Assembly (NCBI GenBank): GCA_049965815.1
Contig: JBMFVV010000003.1
Location: 1 to 64,000, forward strand
Source of the DNA: GCA-001856825 sp049965815
GTDB lineage: Archaea; Thermoplasmatota; Thermoplasmata; Thermoplasmatales; GCA-001856825
Direction of reading: 5' to 3'
DNA: 64,000 nt
Positions 26,475 through 35,006 of the stretch are shown one piece after another. The translations under genes and the position numbers were made by a program. Numbering within the stretch: the stretch's first letter is position 1; every line of letters starts with the position of its first letter. The notes beneath the pieces are model-generated. The model made no database searches, had not been told where the DNA came from, and saw only the letters and a program-made list of their open reading frames with translations.

Positions 26475-26549
26475 CGGGCCCGCGGGGATTTGAACCCCGG
26501 ATCATTGGCTTAGAAGGCCAATGCCTTATCCAGACTAGGCCACGGGCCC
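26475..26549 (-). tRNA. tRNA-Arg (anticodon TCT)
   Basis: A complete 75-nt cloverleaf on the minus strand. The acceptor stem pairs GGGCCCG with CGGGCCC, the anticodon stem is ATTGGC/GCCAAT with loop CTTCTAA (anticodon TCT, reading AGA), and the T arm is CGGGG-TTCAAAT-CCCCG. The discriminator is G, CCA is not encoded, and no intron is seen. It stands alone between the MFS gene and the histidine phosphatase gene. Confidence 0.95.
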
Positions 26550-26674
26550 AAGACAGATTCCAATGGCAATCACCAAGGCATTATTATTTTTTCTCAATGA
26601 TTGAAGCTTTGATTAGTTCAACATCACACATTTTTCTATAGTTTCCTTTTTAATCTTTGTCGCATACCGGTCTG

Positions 26675-27265
26675 ATGGCATCCAGTCTGATGATAGCAGT
26701 GGCACGTCACGGACAAACTGACTCGAACGTTAGGGGGCTATGGGTTGGCAGCGGTGACGACCCTCTTAACGAAATGGGAAGAAAACAGGCAGAAGACTTG
26801 GCAAAATCACTTTCAGATTTCAAATTCGATTTCGTTATATCAAGCGACAAGAAACGGGCAGTTGAGACTGCTCTGATAGTTTCAAGAATACTAGACATAC
26901 CTGTCTTCGGGCATCATTCAACGCTAAGGGACAGGGAGTATGGCGAGCTTGAGGGCCTCACAACCGACCAGATTCGGGAAAGATATGGGGTAGAGATGAA
27001 ATCCCTCTCAAGGGAGATTGACGATTTGGGATCTGCAGAACCCGTCAATTCAGTAATGAAGAGAGTGAGGGATTTTGTGAACACTGCAATGGATGCCTTC
27101 AACGGGAAGAAATTTATTGTGATTACTCACGGTGCATTCATCAGGTCATTTTACGAAATGTACGTGGGAAATTCTGAAGGCATCAGGTTCACGAACTGTT
27201 CAAACTTCATTGTGAAGTTTTCCGAAGATGGACCCGAGGTTGTAAGGGACATAATGACTATTTAG
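26675..27265 (+). CDS. histidine phosphatase family protein (PGM-like)
   Basis: A 196-residue protein of the phosphoglycerate mutase/acid phosphatase superfamily. The catalytic histidine is in VARHGQTDSN near the N-terminus, with the second histidine in VITHGAFIRSFYE; the loop LRDREYGELEG carries the catalytic acid. It may act as a cofactor-dependent mutase, an alpha-ribazole phosphatase (CobC-like) or a broad phosphatase; motifs alone do not separate these. A TATA-like TTTTTAATC near 26650 is about 25 nt before ATG 26675, favouring it over TTG 26657 and ATG 26690. Confidence 0.85.
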   Translation: MASSLMIAVARHGQTDSNVRGLWVGSGDDPLNEMGRKQAEDLAKSLSDFKFDFVISSDKKRAVETALIVSRILDIPVFGHHSTLRDREYGELEGLTTDQIRERYGVEMKSLSREIDDLGSAEPVNSVMKRVRDFVNTAMDAFNGKKFIVITHGAFIRSFYEMYVGNSEGIRFTNCSNFIVKFSEDGPEVVRDIMTI

Positions 27266-27293
27266 CGTTGATTAAGCGGCACCGTTAGTGAAT

Positions 27294-27301
27294 CATAAAT
27301 A
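27294..27301 (+). promoter_or_regulatory. TATA box of RNase P RNA gene
   Basis: CATAAATA is centred about 23 nt before the first P1 nucleotide of the RNase P RNA, giving transcription start at or next to the mature 5' end. Confidence 0.5.
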
Positions 27302-27320
27302 CTGAAAGCATATTGAGAAA

Positions 27321-27618
27321 GGGTAGTCCCAGGATGGCCATCGCCAGAAATGGTGAGGAAAGTCCTCCCTCCAGGTAGCAATCTGGATAAAACCCTGGTC
27401 GAGAGACCTGCTTCTCCTCAAAAGAAATGACACAGTTTCGGTAAAGGGTGAACCTTCTGAAGGGGACGTTCCCGAAAATATGATGAGACAGAGGGGAAGG
27501 GATGGGAGCAAACTCAAGCGGTTCCTATGACAGCTATCAGAGGAACGGGTAGAGCGCACTAGTCAAATGCCATCAACCCGAAAGGGCTAACAGAAGGAGG
27601 CTTACTCGGGACAACCCA
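27321..27618 (+). ncRNA. rnpB: RNase P RNA (archaeal)
   Basis: The catalytic RNA that trims 5' leaders from pre-tRNAs, about 298 nt, recognised by the universal core. GAGGAAAGTCC (27355-27365 region) is the conserved P4 5' strand, and ACAGAAGGAGGCTTACTCG near 27589-27608 is the matching 3' core. The ends pair as helix P1: GGGTAGTCCC at 27321 with GGGACAACCC ending at about 27618. A TATA box precedes it by the expected distance. The ends are inferred from P1 pairing and may be off by a few bases. Its size fits type A archaeal RNase P RNA. Confidence 0.92.
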
Positions 27619-27647
27619 ACTTTAAAATCGATATATGTAATTTTGAG

Positions 27648-27653
27648 TTTTTT
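27648..27653 (+). terminator. T-run after RNase P RNA
   Basis: Six T residues lie 30 nt past the P1 helix and before the ScpB promoter, the first oligo-T tract on the transcript, so this is the likely terminator. Confidence 0.35.
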
Positions 27654-27690
27654 ACGGAAGTTTTATTATTTCTCTTATCATAAATGTGTA

Positions 27691-28176
27691 ATGGAAGACG
27701 AAGTCCCTAATAGAACTGAGGCACTCTTGATTGCTACAGTTAACCCCTTGGCTAAGAACGAAATTTCTGCAGCACTTGCCATTGATCCTAAGGATGTCGC
27801 AAGATCACTGCGCCTCCTCAAGAAGAGGTATGAAAATACTGCCCTGGAACTGAAAGTTATAGGAAGAAAATACAAGGTTGGAGTGCGCGACAAATATAGC
27901 GAAGTTGCATTCAAGTATTCGGAAAGCGAGATGAACAAGGGAGAACTGGAGATCATCGGCCTTCTTTTCAGGAAGGGAAAGACTTACATTTCCCACATTG
28001 AAAGGCTCAGGGGCAAGAGAGCGGAGGAAGAACTTGAACATCTGAGCAAGTTGAATCTTGTTGAAATAATACCAAGAGGAAGGAGAAGAATTGTGAAGCT
28101 AACGAGGAATTTCTTTACAAAGTATGGGAAGGAACTTAAGGAAAGAGTGAGACAGGAAGAGAAGGTGACTGATTGA
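27691..28176 (+). CDS. scpB: segregation and condensation protein B-like
   Basis: A 161-residue protein with the two tandem winged-helix domains of ScpB, the kleisin partner that works with SMC and ScpA in chromosome compaction and segregation. Family features: NRTEALLIATVNPLAKNEIS at the N-terminus, LRLLKKRYENTALELKVIG, and ELEIIGLLFRKGKTYISHIERLRG. Archaeal ScpB is short like this one. The ATG at 27691 is favoured over an upstream TTG because TTTTATTATTT is a TATA box 25 nt upstream. The stop overlaps the start of purD (TTGA), which couples the two genes. ScpA and SMC are not in the window. Confidence 0.82.
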   Translation: MEDEVPNRTEALLIATVNPLAKNEISAALAIDPKDVARSLRLLKKRYENTALELKVIGRKYKVGVRDKYSEVAFKYSESEMNKGELEIIGLLFRKGKTYISHIERLRGKRAEEELEHLSKLNLVEIIPRGRRRIVKLTRNFFTKYGKELKERVRQEEKVTD

Positions 28177-29486
28177 GGGCACTGCTAATAGGCGGAGGCG
28201 GTAGGGAACACGCAATAGGGCTCTCCATTGTCAAGTCAGGGACAGAGCTTGTAGTCATTTCACCTAACGAGAACCCTGGTCTGATGAGGATTGCGAAAAA
28301 GGTAATCGTAGGGGACGAAAATAATGGGAAATGGGTATTGCGGAATGCAACCAAAATCAATCCAGATTATGTGTTCATTGGGCCAGAAGCGCCAATAGCA
28401 CATGGAGTTTCTGACACTCTAATAGATAACGGTTTCAAGGTGTTTGCTCCGTCTTCTGAGGCTGCTAAATTGGAGACATCAAAGGCATTCTGCAGACAGT
28501 TCATGTCTGATAATCACGTTAAAGGCAATATAGAAAGCACGCCATTCCTCGATTCTGAAAAGGCAGAGCGATTCATCAAAAGCATAGATTATGATTTTGT
28601 CATAAAGCCAGACGGACTCACAGGTGGCAAGGGAGTGGTGGTCCAGGGCGTGCATTTCGAATCAAAGGAAGAGGGCATCAAGATTGCTAAAGGATATCTT
28701 GCTTCTGGGAAGGGAGAATTGCTGGTAGAGAGGAAAATGATTGGTGAGGAATTCAGCCTCCAGGGGTTCGTTAAAGGGTCGAATATTTCATTTCTTCCAA
28801 TCGTTCAGGACTACAAGAGGGCATTTGAAGGGGACAAGGGCCCAAACACAGGGGGAATGGGGTCGATATGCTTCTCTGAAAGGGGTCTCCCATTTATATC
28901 TCGGGAAACACTCGATGACGCAAAGGAAATACTCGAGGACCTGGTAAGGAAGTTCAATAGAAAAGTTACGACCTATGTCGGCCCAATATATGGAGGTTTC
29001 ATAGCCACTCCAGAAGGCCCAAAACTGCTTGAAATCAACGCGAGGCTGGGTGACCCAGAGGCAATGAACGTACTGTCCCTGATGGAAGATTCTATAATGG
29101 ACGTTGCTGTACGAATGCTTAACGGTGAGGGTATTCAACCAGAATTCAGGGACAGGATAAATGTCATCAGGTATGCAGTTCCAAAGGGATATGGAATCAA
29201 GCCCATCCCATCGACCTTAGAAATTGACGAGGAAGAGATGTTAATCAAGGGGCTGAAGATATTCTATGCTTCTGTGAATATTGACGGCAAAAAGATAAGT
29301 CAGACAACTTCAAGATCAGTTGCCTTGATGTCGGAAGGGACAAATCTTAGAGATATAAGCAACAGATTCTCTGGCATTTCGTCCCTGCTTAGGGGGGAAT
29401 ATGAGATGAGAAACGACATTGGGACAACAAAGTCTATTGAAAAGAAAAAGAGGGCAATGAGGGCTATAATGAGTCAAAGAGCTTGA
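28173..29486 (+). CDS. purD: phosphoribosylamine-glycine ligase
   Basis: A 437-residue GAR synthetase, the second step of purine synthesis: ATP, glycine and 5-phosphoribosylamine give GAR. Visible: the N-terminal LLIGGGGREHAIG, the ATP-grasp lysine segment VIKPDGLTGGKGVVV, FKGPNTGGMGS-like FEGDKGPNTGGMGSI, and the metal motif LLEINARLGDPEAM. The start is TTG 28173, overlapping the scpB stop by TTGA; no better start exists before the glycine-rich loop. The 3' end overlaps the convergent nep1 gene by 23 nt. Confidence 0.95.
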   Translation: MRALLIGGGGREHAIGLSIVKSGTELVVISPNENPGLMRIAKKVIVGDENNGKWVLRNATKINPDYVFIGPEAPIAHGVSDTLIDNGFKVFAPSSEAAKLETSKAFCRQFMSDNHVKGNIESTPFLDSEKAERFIKSIDYDFVIKPDGLTGGKGVVVQGVHFESKEEGIKIAKGYLASGKGELLVERKMIGEEFSLQGFVKGSNISFLPIVQDYKRAFEGDKGPNTGGMGSICFSERGLPFISRETLDDAKEILEDLVRKFNRKVTTYVGPIYGGFIATPEGPKLLEINARLGDPEAMNVLSLMEDSIMDVAVRMLNGEGIQPEFRDRINVIRYAVPKGYGIKPIPSTLEIDEEEMLIKGLKIFYASVNIDGKKISQTTSRSVALMSEGTNLRDISNRFSGISSLLRGEYEMRNDIGTTKSIEKKKRAMRAIMSQRA

Positions 29487-30069
29487 AGTGCAATAGCTCA
29501 AGTATACCGGGAACCGTTATCTCATTATCGTGCAGAGAGAATTTCTTCAGGTTGCCCAGATCTGACCTGTAGTCACCCTCCGGGAATCCTCCTATGACGT
29601 AATTGAATTGATCGTTAACAACCAACCCTGATTTTCCATTTGGGTGTAGCACCACTGTATTCCCGGGAGTTCCAATCTCTTCTATATATTCCACAAGCTT
29701 CTTCCTTTTTGGATTCTTCTGCAATATCATCTCCATCCTTTCAGCAAATTCAGTATATCCTGCACCTATTCCTTCGATGTCAGATCTCTCTATGATCACA
29801 TTGTGTTTCGTGTGAATTGCATAATTCATTTTTACCGTCTCATTCAGGACTGATTCATTATTAAGTGTGGCGAAAACGTAAGCTATGTGCGGGAAGCCTA
29901 TCCTGTTGACACTCCCTGGAAAATGTTTAGCAATTGAGGTTCTCATCCTACTGTTATCAAGGAGCACGTTTTCCTTTCCATACTCCTTAAGGATGGACCT
30001 TATCTCTCCTTCACTTTTTAGCTCATCCGGTACAAGCTCAAGTTCCGCGTCTGCTAGTATGATGAACAT
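29464..30069 (-). CDS. nep1: rRNA pseudouridine methyltransferase Nep1
   Basis: A 201-residue SPOUT-fold methyltransferase (Nep1/Emg1/Mra1) that N1-methylates a pseudouridine of 16S rRNA and helps assemble the small ribosomal subunit. Family motifs: FIILADAELELVP at the N-terminus, VLLDNSRMRTS followed by GRPDI-like GFPHIAYVF, and the AdoMet-binding knot region VVLHPNG then NYVIGGFPEGDY. The length is close to other archaeal Nep1 proteins. It directly follows the 95-residue ORF on the same strand, with no gap. Confidence 0.9.
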   Translation of the reverse strand: MFIILADAELELVPDELKSEGEIRSILKEYGKENVLLDNSRMRTSIAKHFPGSVNRIGFPHIAYVFATLNNESVLNETVKMNYAIHTKHNVIIERSDIEGIGAGYTEFAERMEMILQKNPKRKKLVEYIEEIGTPGNTVVLHPNGKSGLVVNDQFNYVIGGFPEGDYRSDLGNLKKFSLHDNEITVPGILELLHFKLFDSL

Positions 30070-30357
30070 CTAACCAAAAATTGAGCCAAAGCTCTCGTTT
30101 ACGTCCTGTCTCTCCTTCTCGATGAGTTCTTGCACCCTCTTAGACGTAGTTGCGTCAATTTTTTCAGATATTTTTGATAATTCCTCTCTTGCAACCCTTA
30201 ATCTATCATCCGTACCCTCCAGAATCAGGTACTGGAATCCCTCTTCCCCAGTTATAGAAGAATCCTTTATCGTTATGGAGAGCCTGAACACCTGGTCCAT
30301 CGCCAGTATCTTCTCCATCTCGGCCTTCTTGGCGACAGGTATTTTGTAAATGTCCAT
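30070..30357 (-). CDS. 95-residue conserved-looking protein upstream of nep1
   Basis: A small soluble protein with an alternating beta/alpha pattern: a possible ferredoxin-like N-terminal half (RLSITIKDSSITGEEGFQYLILEGTDDRLRVAREELSK broken into strands and a helix) and a charged C-terminal helix ending FGSIFG. I do not recognise a family. The stop is immediately followed by the nep1 ATG, so it is co-translated with a ribosome-assembly enzyme and may act in the same process; that is inference from position. Confidence 0.65.
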   Translation of the reverse strand: MDIYKIPVAKKAEMEKILAMDQVFRLSITIKDSSITGEEGFQYLILEGTDDRLRVAREELSKISEKIDATTSKRVQELIEKERQDVNESFGSIFG

Positions 30358-30380
30358 AGTACCTCAAGAATAATACCTAA

Positions 30381-31865
30381 TTATTCTTTTTCAAGTTCCT
30401 TTACCCACCTTCTCCTGGAATAAATTATGAGGGAGCCTGCAACCACCACGATTGAAGTAGCCGATACAACCAGTACAATAAGGGAGAAATGGTTGGGCTG
30501 GACTATAACAGGAGCTACAGAAAGAGAGAGCGAGCCCTGACCGCTTCCGTTTGTCGAGAAGGAAATTATCGTTTGGTTCGAAGTTCTAGAAACTGAATAA
30601 TGGGAATTGTTCTGCCCTGGACCCTGGAAAGAGAACGCTGATACACTGAAGTTTCCCTGCATTACTATAACAAAATCCTGTGTTCCATTCTGAATGAAAT
30701 CAAAAGTAAGGGTGTTCTGGTTGAATGACAGGTTCTGTGCGGTGACGTTGGGTGAAAAGGGAACGAAGTACGTACCATTGTCTACATATATCGCAGTCGT
30801 TGCGTTTCCCAGGTCATCATTGCTGTGATTTTCCCCCGCAGCAGACTTGAAGGAAGGGAGGAATCTGACTACTACAAAGCTCATTGGGGAATTGACGGAC
30901 AAAGTCGTATTGTTGAGCGTTGTCTTGCCGTAGACGTCAACATACCCCACTGTCCTATGCCCACTAACTATCTTGAAAATTTGTTGTTCGGGCATCTGAA
31001 TTGAACCAATACCAGAATGATCCTCGCTACGCACGTTATTGCCATTCCCGTCACCACCGTGGAATGGCCTTTCCCCAGAAGACCAGAACCGGAAACCGTT
31101 TGCAAGAGTTATGTTGATTGCCGTGTCGAATCCATTCAGGTATACCATAGGAAACAATCCATCAGATGCAAACACACCGTTCTCATCTGCAGTGGATACC
31201 CCAGCGGTATTCATCGAGAGGGATAGACCCTTAGAGCTAGAGATGCTTGATATGATTTGAACAGATGATTCTTCGTTAATTAGTGAAAAGTTGACTATGC
31301 TTCCAGATGAGTAGGAAAAGCTGGAGTAATTTCCTTTATAAGAATGACCGATTGCCTGATAGCTGTTCTGTGTGAAATTATAGTCGGATATCGGAGAATT
31401 TACAAGCTCAACAGAATTCTCTGTGAGGGAATTAACAGCGTTTATGAATATTTGACCACCAGATTCTGAAATCTGACCGGTAGTGAGTATCACACCTATA
31501 TAATCTGACTTGTAGAGATATAGGTATTGCACAGGAATTGAGGAATAATTGAATGATCCAACGCTAGAAAATGAAATGGCAGGAACGATTGAGACATTAC
31601 CAAATCCATGCCAAGAGATCGGTACCATCCTATTTTCGTTGACATTTGGTATGTTCAGGAATTGCGTTGACCCTGATATGTTGAAATATCTGAACACTAC
31701 AATTGCCTGATTGTTTATCCTGACCGTGAAATTTGAAATACCGTTATGACTGAGGTCGAAGTTATCGTATCCTGTTGCCTGATTCCCTGGTGCGGCGCTT
31801 GCAAAAGCCATGCTAGAAGCCAACATAAGGGCAGCGAGCAGAATAGCAATGGCCAGGTATTTCAT
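30381..31865 (-). CDS. secreted, C-terminally anchored surface protein
   Basis: A protein of about 494 residues with a clear signal peptide (MKYLAIAILLAALMLASSMAFASA), a Ser/Asn/Gly-rich beta-type ectodomain with many N-x-S/T sites, and a C-terminal helix followed by RRRW. This is the layout of archaeal envelope proteins held by one membrane helix. No enzymatic motif is visible. Longer starts exist (TTG 31907, ATG 31883), but TTTAATA is 26 nt before ATG 31865 and the signal peptide begins there. A small His/Gly/Asp-rich segment (FHGGDGNGNNVRSEDH) stands out near residue 270. Confidence 0.75.
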   Translation of the reverse strand: MKYLAIAILLAALMLASSMAFASAAPGNQATGYDNFDLSHNGISNFTVRINNQAIVVFRYFNISGSTQFLNIPNVNENRMVPISWHGFGNVSIVPAISFSSVGSFNYSSIPVQYLYLYKSDYIGVILTTGQISESGGQIFINAVNSLTENSVELVNSPISDYNFTQNSYQAIGHSYKGNYSSFSYSSGSIVNFSLINEESSVQIISSISSSKGLSLSMNTAGVSTADENGVFASDGLFPMVYLNGFDTAINITLANGFRFWSSGERPFHGGDGNGNNVRSEDHSGIGSIQMPEQQIFKIVSGHRTVGYVDVYGKTTLNNTTLSVNSPMSFVVVRFLPSFKSAAGENHSNDDLGNATTAIYVDNGTYFVPFSPNVTAQNLSFNQNTLTFDFIQNGTQDFVIVMQGNFSVSAFSFQGPGQNNSHYSVSRTSNQTIISFSTNGSGQGSLSLSVAPVIVQPNHFSLIVLVVSATSIVVVAGSLIIYSRRRWVKELEKE

Positions 31866-31968
31866 GTAATTTGGAATATACATCCATATTAAAGGTGTTT
31901 GATACAAAATTCGAATTCGTTTAAGAAGAGTTATTATTCATTGCACCGATAAAGGTGAAGGTGATATT

Positions 31969-32832
31969 GTGCCTGGAAGTATAAAAGTTAATCAGCCTCC
32001 TCCGAAAGCTCCAGTAGACTTTAAGTTAAGCCCTGAAGACGAGAGTATCAAGAACATCAGCAATGTTGTCGTCGTAATGAGCGGGAAGGGAGGAGTTGGC
32101 AAGTCCACCGTTTCTGCAAACCTGGCAGTTGAACTTTCTGAGAGAGGGTTCCAGGTAGGTCTTGTTGATGCGGATATGCATGGCCCTGACATACCTCAAA
32201 TGCTTGGATTGATTGATGATAGGCCCGTGATGAATGAAGATAAGAAGATAGTCCCTGTAAGATATAGCAATAACCTCAAAGTGATTTCAATAGAATATTT
32301 CCTTCCATCAAGGGACACCCCCGTCATCTGGAGGGGTTCGCTCAAGCATAAAATGATCGAACAGTTCATAAAAGAGATAGCCTGGGGAACACTGGATTTC
32401 CTGATATTCGACCTTCCCCCTGGAACAGGGGACGAGCCGCTTTCCATCGTTCAAATAATTCCGAAGATAACTGGAGTCGTTATAGTTGGTACGCCTCAGG
32501 AAGTCGCAATGCTGGATGTGAAGAAAGCGATAAACTTTGCAAAACAACTTAATACGCCTATTATTGGACTGATAGAAAACATGAGTGGCTTCGTCTGCCC
32601 ATACTGTGGGAAGACTACATACATATTCAAGAGCGGAACGGGGGAGAAGATATCGAAGGAATTCGGAATAAATTTCCTGGGATCAATACCCATGGAATCA
32701 ACTGTAGTTGAGGATGGGGACGACGGGACTCCAATGGTGATTTCCCATCCGGAGAGCAACAGCTCAAAGAGTTTCAGAAATATAGTTGATGCCATACTGG
32801 CATACCCAGGAGTCATTAAAAGGCAGAGTTAG
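31969..32832 (+). CDS. Mrp/NBP35-family iron-sulfur carrier ATPase
   Basis: A 287-residue P-loop ATPase of the Mrp/ApbC/NBP35 family, which assembles and hands over [4Fe-4S] clusters. It has the deviant Walker A VMSGKGGVGKSTVSANLA near residue 35, the switch I region GLVDADMHGPDIPQML, FDLPPGTGDEPLS, and the cluster-binding C-x2-C in FVCPYCGKTTY. The start is GTG with AAGGTGAT about 5 nt upstream. The next gene, an ABC ATPase, starts 32 nt after the stop. Confidence 0.92.
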   Translation: MPGSIKVNQPPPKAPVDFKLSPEDESIKNISNVVVVMSGKGGVGKSTVSANLAVELSERGFQVGLVDADMHGPDIPQMLGLIDDRPVMNEDKKIVPVRYSNNLKVISIEYFLPSRDTPVIWRGSLKHKMIEQFIKEIAWGTLDFLIFDLPPGTGDEPLSIVQIIPKITGVVIVGTPQEVAMLDVKKAINFAKQLNTPIIGLIENMSGFVCPYCGKTTYIFKSGTGEKISKEFGINFLGSIPMESTVVEDGDDGTPMVISHPESNSSKSFRNIVDAILAYPGVIKRQS

Positions 32833-32864
32833 TACTACGTGGAGAAGGAATACAAAAGCTGAGT

Positions 32865-33782
32865 ATGCGAATAAGAACTGAAGAACTTTCAAAAACATAC
32901 GATAGAAAGCATAGAGCACTGGAGAATCTGTCAATAGACATAAACATGAATGGCATATTCTCGGTGATAGGCAGGAATGGCGCCGGGAAGACAACGTTTG
33001 TAAGAATAATGTCAACAGAACTATTACCGACTTCAGGTAAAGGTTACATCAACGAAATGGATGTTGTAGAACAGGAGGATGCTGTCAGGCAGGAAATTGC
33101 AGTTGTCCCCCAGGAAGCCAGACCTCTACCCTGGTTAACTCCTCTCCAGACTGTGAGCTCTTACCTTATGTGGAGAGGATACTCTTACAGGGAGGCAAAG
33201 GAGAAGGGAAAGGAAGCCCTGAGAGAGCTTGGCTTAGAGGATAAAGAACACGAAAAGAGCAGGAAACTTTCCGGGGGCCAGAAACGTAAATTGATGGCCG
33301 CTACCGTAATATCGAGCGAAGCACACATAGTCTTCCTGGATGAGCCTACGACAGGATTAGATTACCTTTCAAGAAAGGAGTTATGGCAGCTTCTTTCAAA
33401 GATGAAGAAAGACCGTCTCATGATTCTTACAACGCACTACCTTGAGGAGGCAGAAATACTCGGAGACCAGATAATGATACTTGATCACGGAAAACTGGTG
33501 GACTTAGGGACTATAGACAGCCTGAGAAACAAAGTCAAGCTACCATATGTGCTAAAAGTCCATGCGGAGAATTTCAAAATCGAGGACGATGAAGTTCAGG
33601 TTCATCCAGTATCAGAGAAGGAAACATTCGTCTATGGGTCTGCTTCCAAGATATACGGATTGATACCTTATTTAGTCACCAACAAGATGAAATTTACAGT
33701 TGAGGAGGCCTCTCTTACCAACATATTTGAGCAGTATCTTGGAAACGAGGAGGATGAGGAAAACGAAAAGGAAGATTGGTAG
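32865..33782 (+). CDS. ABC-2 type transporter ATP-binding protein
   Basis: A 305-residue ABC ATPase: Walker A GRNGAGKTT near residue 37, signature LSGGQKRKLMAATVI, Walker B HIVFLDEPTTGLDY, and switch histidine in LTTHYLEEAEIL. A C-terminal domain of about 90 residues and an acidic tail (EEDEENEKEDW) follow. It pairs with the overlapping permease as an exporter of unknown substrate. It is a different subgroup from the ATPase at 14.2 kb. Confidence 0.9.
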   Translation: MRIRTEELSKTYDRKHRALENLSIDINMNGIFSVIGRNGAGKTTFVRIMSTELLPTSGKGYINEMDVVEQEDAVRQEIAVVPQEARPLPWLTPLQTVSSYLMWRGYSYREAKEKGKEALRELGLEDKEHEKSRKLSGGQKRKLMAATVISSEAHIVFLDEPTTGLDYLSRKELWQLLSKMKKDRLMILTTHYLEEAEILGDQIMILDHGKLVDLGTIDSLRNKVKLPYVLKVHAENFKIEDDEVQVHPVSEKETFVYGSASKIYGLIPYLVTNKMKFTVEEASLTNIFEQYLGNEEDEENEKEDW

Positions 33783-34506
33783 CCAGATAATGGCTTCAAT
33801 CCTTGTCAATTCCATATATGCAATGATAAATTACCCTGTGGTGCTCATCAATACCCTCCTTGCACCGCTTGCCATTCTTGCTGTCGTGACATTTGCCAGC
33901 AAGGGTACGTTACTCCCTGTGGCTGCCGTAGGTGCGCTCATTATGAACATGGTGTCCAGCGGGACATCGCTGCAGCAAGATCTTTCTCATCTGAAGAACG
34001 ACATGAGGCTGCAAGACATGATTGTCAGCTCTCCGACAACTTCCTTCATATATATCATAGGCATGGCAATTTCCGAGATTGTCTATTCAATACCCACTCT
34101 GGCATTCCTTATAATATTGAATATTATTTTCGTTAAGATCACCTTTCTGGGAGCGTTCATCCTTTTCCTCGACATGGCAACTATTTTCACATTCTCCATA
34201 TCGCTTGGGTTCTTCCTCTCTACTTTTACATCAGACATAATTCAGTCGTGGGGATTCTCTGGTATTCTCTCTCCGTTGCTGACAACTATCCCTCCAGTAT
34301 ATTACCCGATTAGTTACATTCCATATCCTTACAGATATCTTGCCTATCTGTCACCAACCACCTATGCCTCAGAGATAGCACAGAGCCAGACAGGTTACTA
34401 CGTACTGAGCACATCAGGATTTGCATTAGCCTGGATAGTACTCATAGCAATCACAGCAGTCCTCACGTATCTGGCTCTAAAGAGGTCAAGATGGCGAGAG
34501 ATATAG
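33754..34506 (+). CDS. ABC-2 type transporter permease
   Basis: A permease of about 250 residues with six helices, of the short ABC-2 family without a large external loop. ATG 33754 overlaps the ATPase by 28 nt and has GAGG directly upstream; ATG 33790 is a plausible alternative, and the frame extends to a TTG at 33700. The motif GFSGILSPLLTTIPPVYYPISYIPYPYR before the last helix pair is typical of the family. A PadR regulator gene follows 58 nt downstream and may control this exporter. Confidence 0.85.
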   Translation: MRKTKRKIGSQIMASILVNSIYAMINYPVVLINTLLAPLAILAVVTFASKGTLLPVAAVGALIMNMVSSGTSLQQDLSHLKNDMRLQDMIVSSPTTSFIYIIGMAISEIVYSIPTLAFLIILNIIFVKITFLGAFILFLDMATIFTFSISLGFFLSTFTSDIIQSWGFSGILSPLLTTIPPVYYPISYIPYPYRYLAYLSPTTYASEIAQSQTGYYVLSTSGFALAWIVLIAITAVLTYLALKRSRWREI

Positions 34507-34564
34507 ATTACACACATGACAGATTCAAGCTTATATACACCAGATAATTGAGTTATCAATACAG

Positions 34565-34942
34565 ATGAAAGAAGAGAAAAGAGGCAGGACGTTCAAGGGG
34601 ATTATTTCCCTGGTGATATTGCGTAATCTATGGAACGAGCCCAACTACGGTTACGTTCTCGAGAAGGAAGTCAACAGATGCCTCGGCCAAAAGCTCTCCA
34701 ACGGTGAAATATATTCCATTTTGAGGAACCTGGAAATCAGAGGACTTATCTACAAGAGAGCCAATCAGGAAAAGGATAGCAAACGAAAGTACTACGAGAT
34801 TAGCAACGATGGAAGAAGATACCTGATAAACCAGTCCAGGACGCTGGAGTTTGCAATGGATTCAATAGGAGAAATAATAAGGTTTGTACACTCTGTCTCT
34901 GACAAGGAAAAGGAAACACCTATCACAAATCAACCACTCTAA
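34565..34942 (+). CDS. PadR family transcriptional regulator
   Basis: A 125-residue winged-helix regulator of the PadR family. Features: ILRNLWNEPNYGYVLEKEVN, LSNGEIYSILRNLEIRGLIYKR (recognition helix and wing) and YYEISNDGRRYL, followed by a short dimerisation helix. PadR proteins usually repress exporter genes and release on binding a small molecule. The ABC exporter just upstream is the obvious target. A TATA-like CTTATATACA lies about 30 nt before the ATG, so it has its own promoter. Confidence 0.88.
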   Translation: MKEEKRGRTFKGIISLVILRNLWNEPNYGYVLEKEVNRCLGQKLSNGEIYSILRNLEIRGLIYKRANQEKDSKRKYYEISNDGRRYLINQSRTLEFAMDSIGEIIRFVHSVSDKEKETPITNQPL

Positions 34943-34980
34943 CCTAACGCTATAGTGCGTCCACAAAAGTCGAAACACTT

Positions 34981-34989
34981 TTTATAAAA
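34981..34989 (+). promoter_or_regulatory. TATA box of the EF-Tu/SelB-like gene
   Basis: TTTATAAAA is centred about 22 nt before the GTG at 35007. It is the nearest upstream promoter for that gene, the Pcc1-like ORF and possibly tRNA-Arg(GCG). Confidence 0.45.
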
Positions 34990-35006
34990 GCAGTCAATCA
35001 TTGTAG

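Noticed and set aside
14201..34506. The two ABC-2 exporters as a recent duplication
   Set aside because: The permeases differ in size and topology (366 residues with a large external domain against about 250 without), so they are separate subfamilies.
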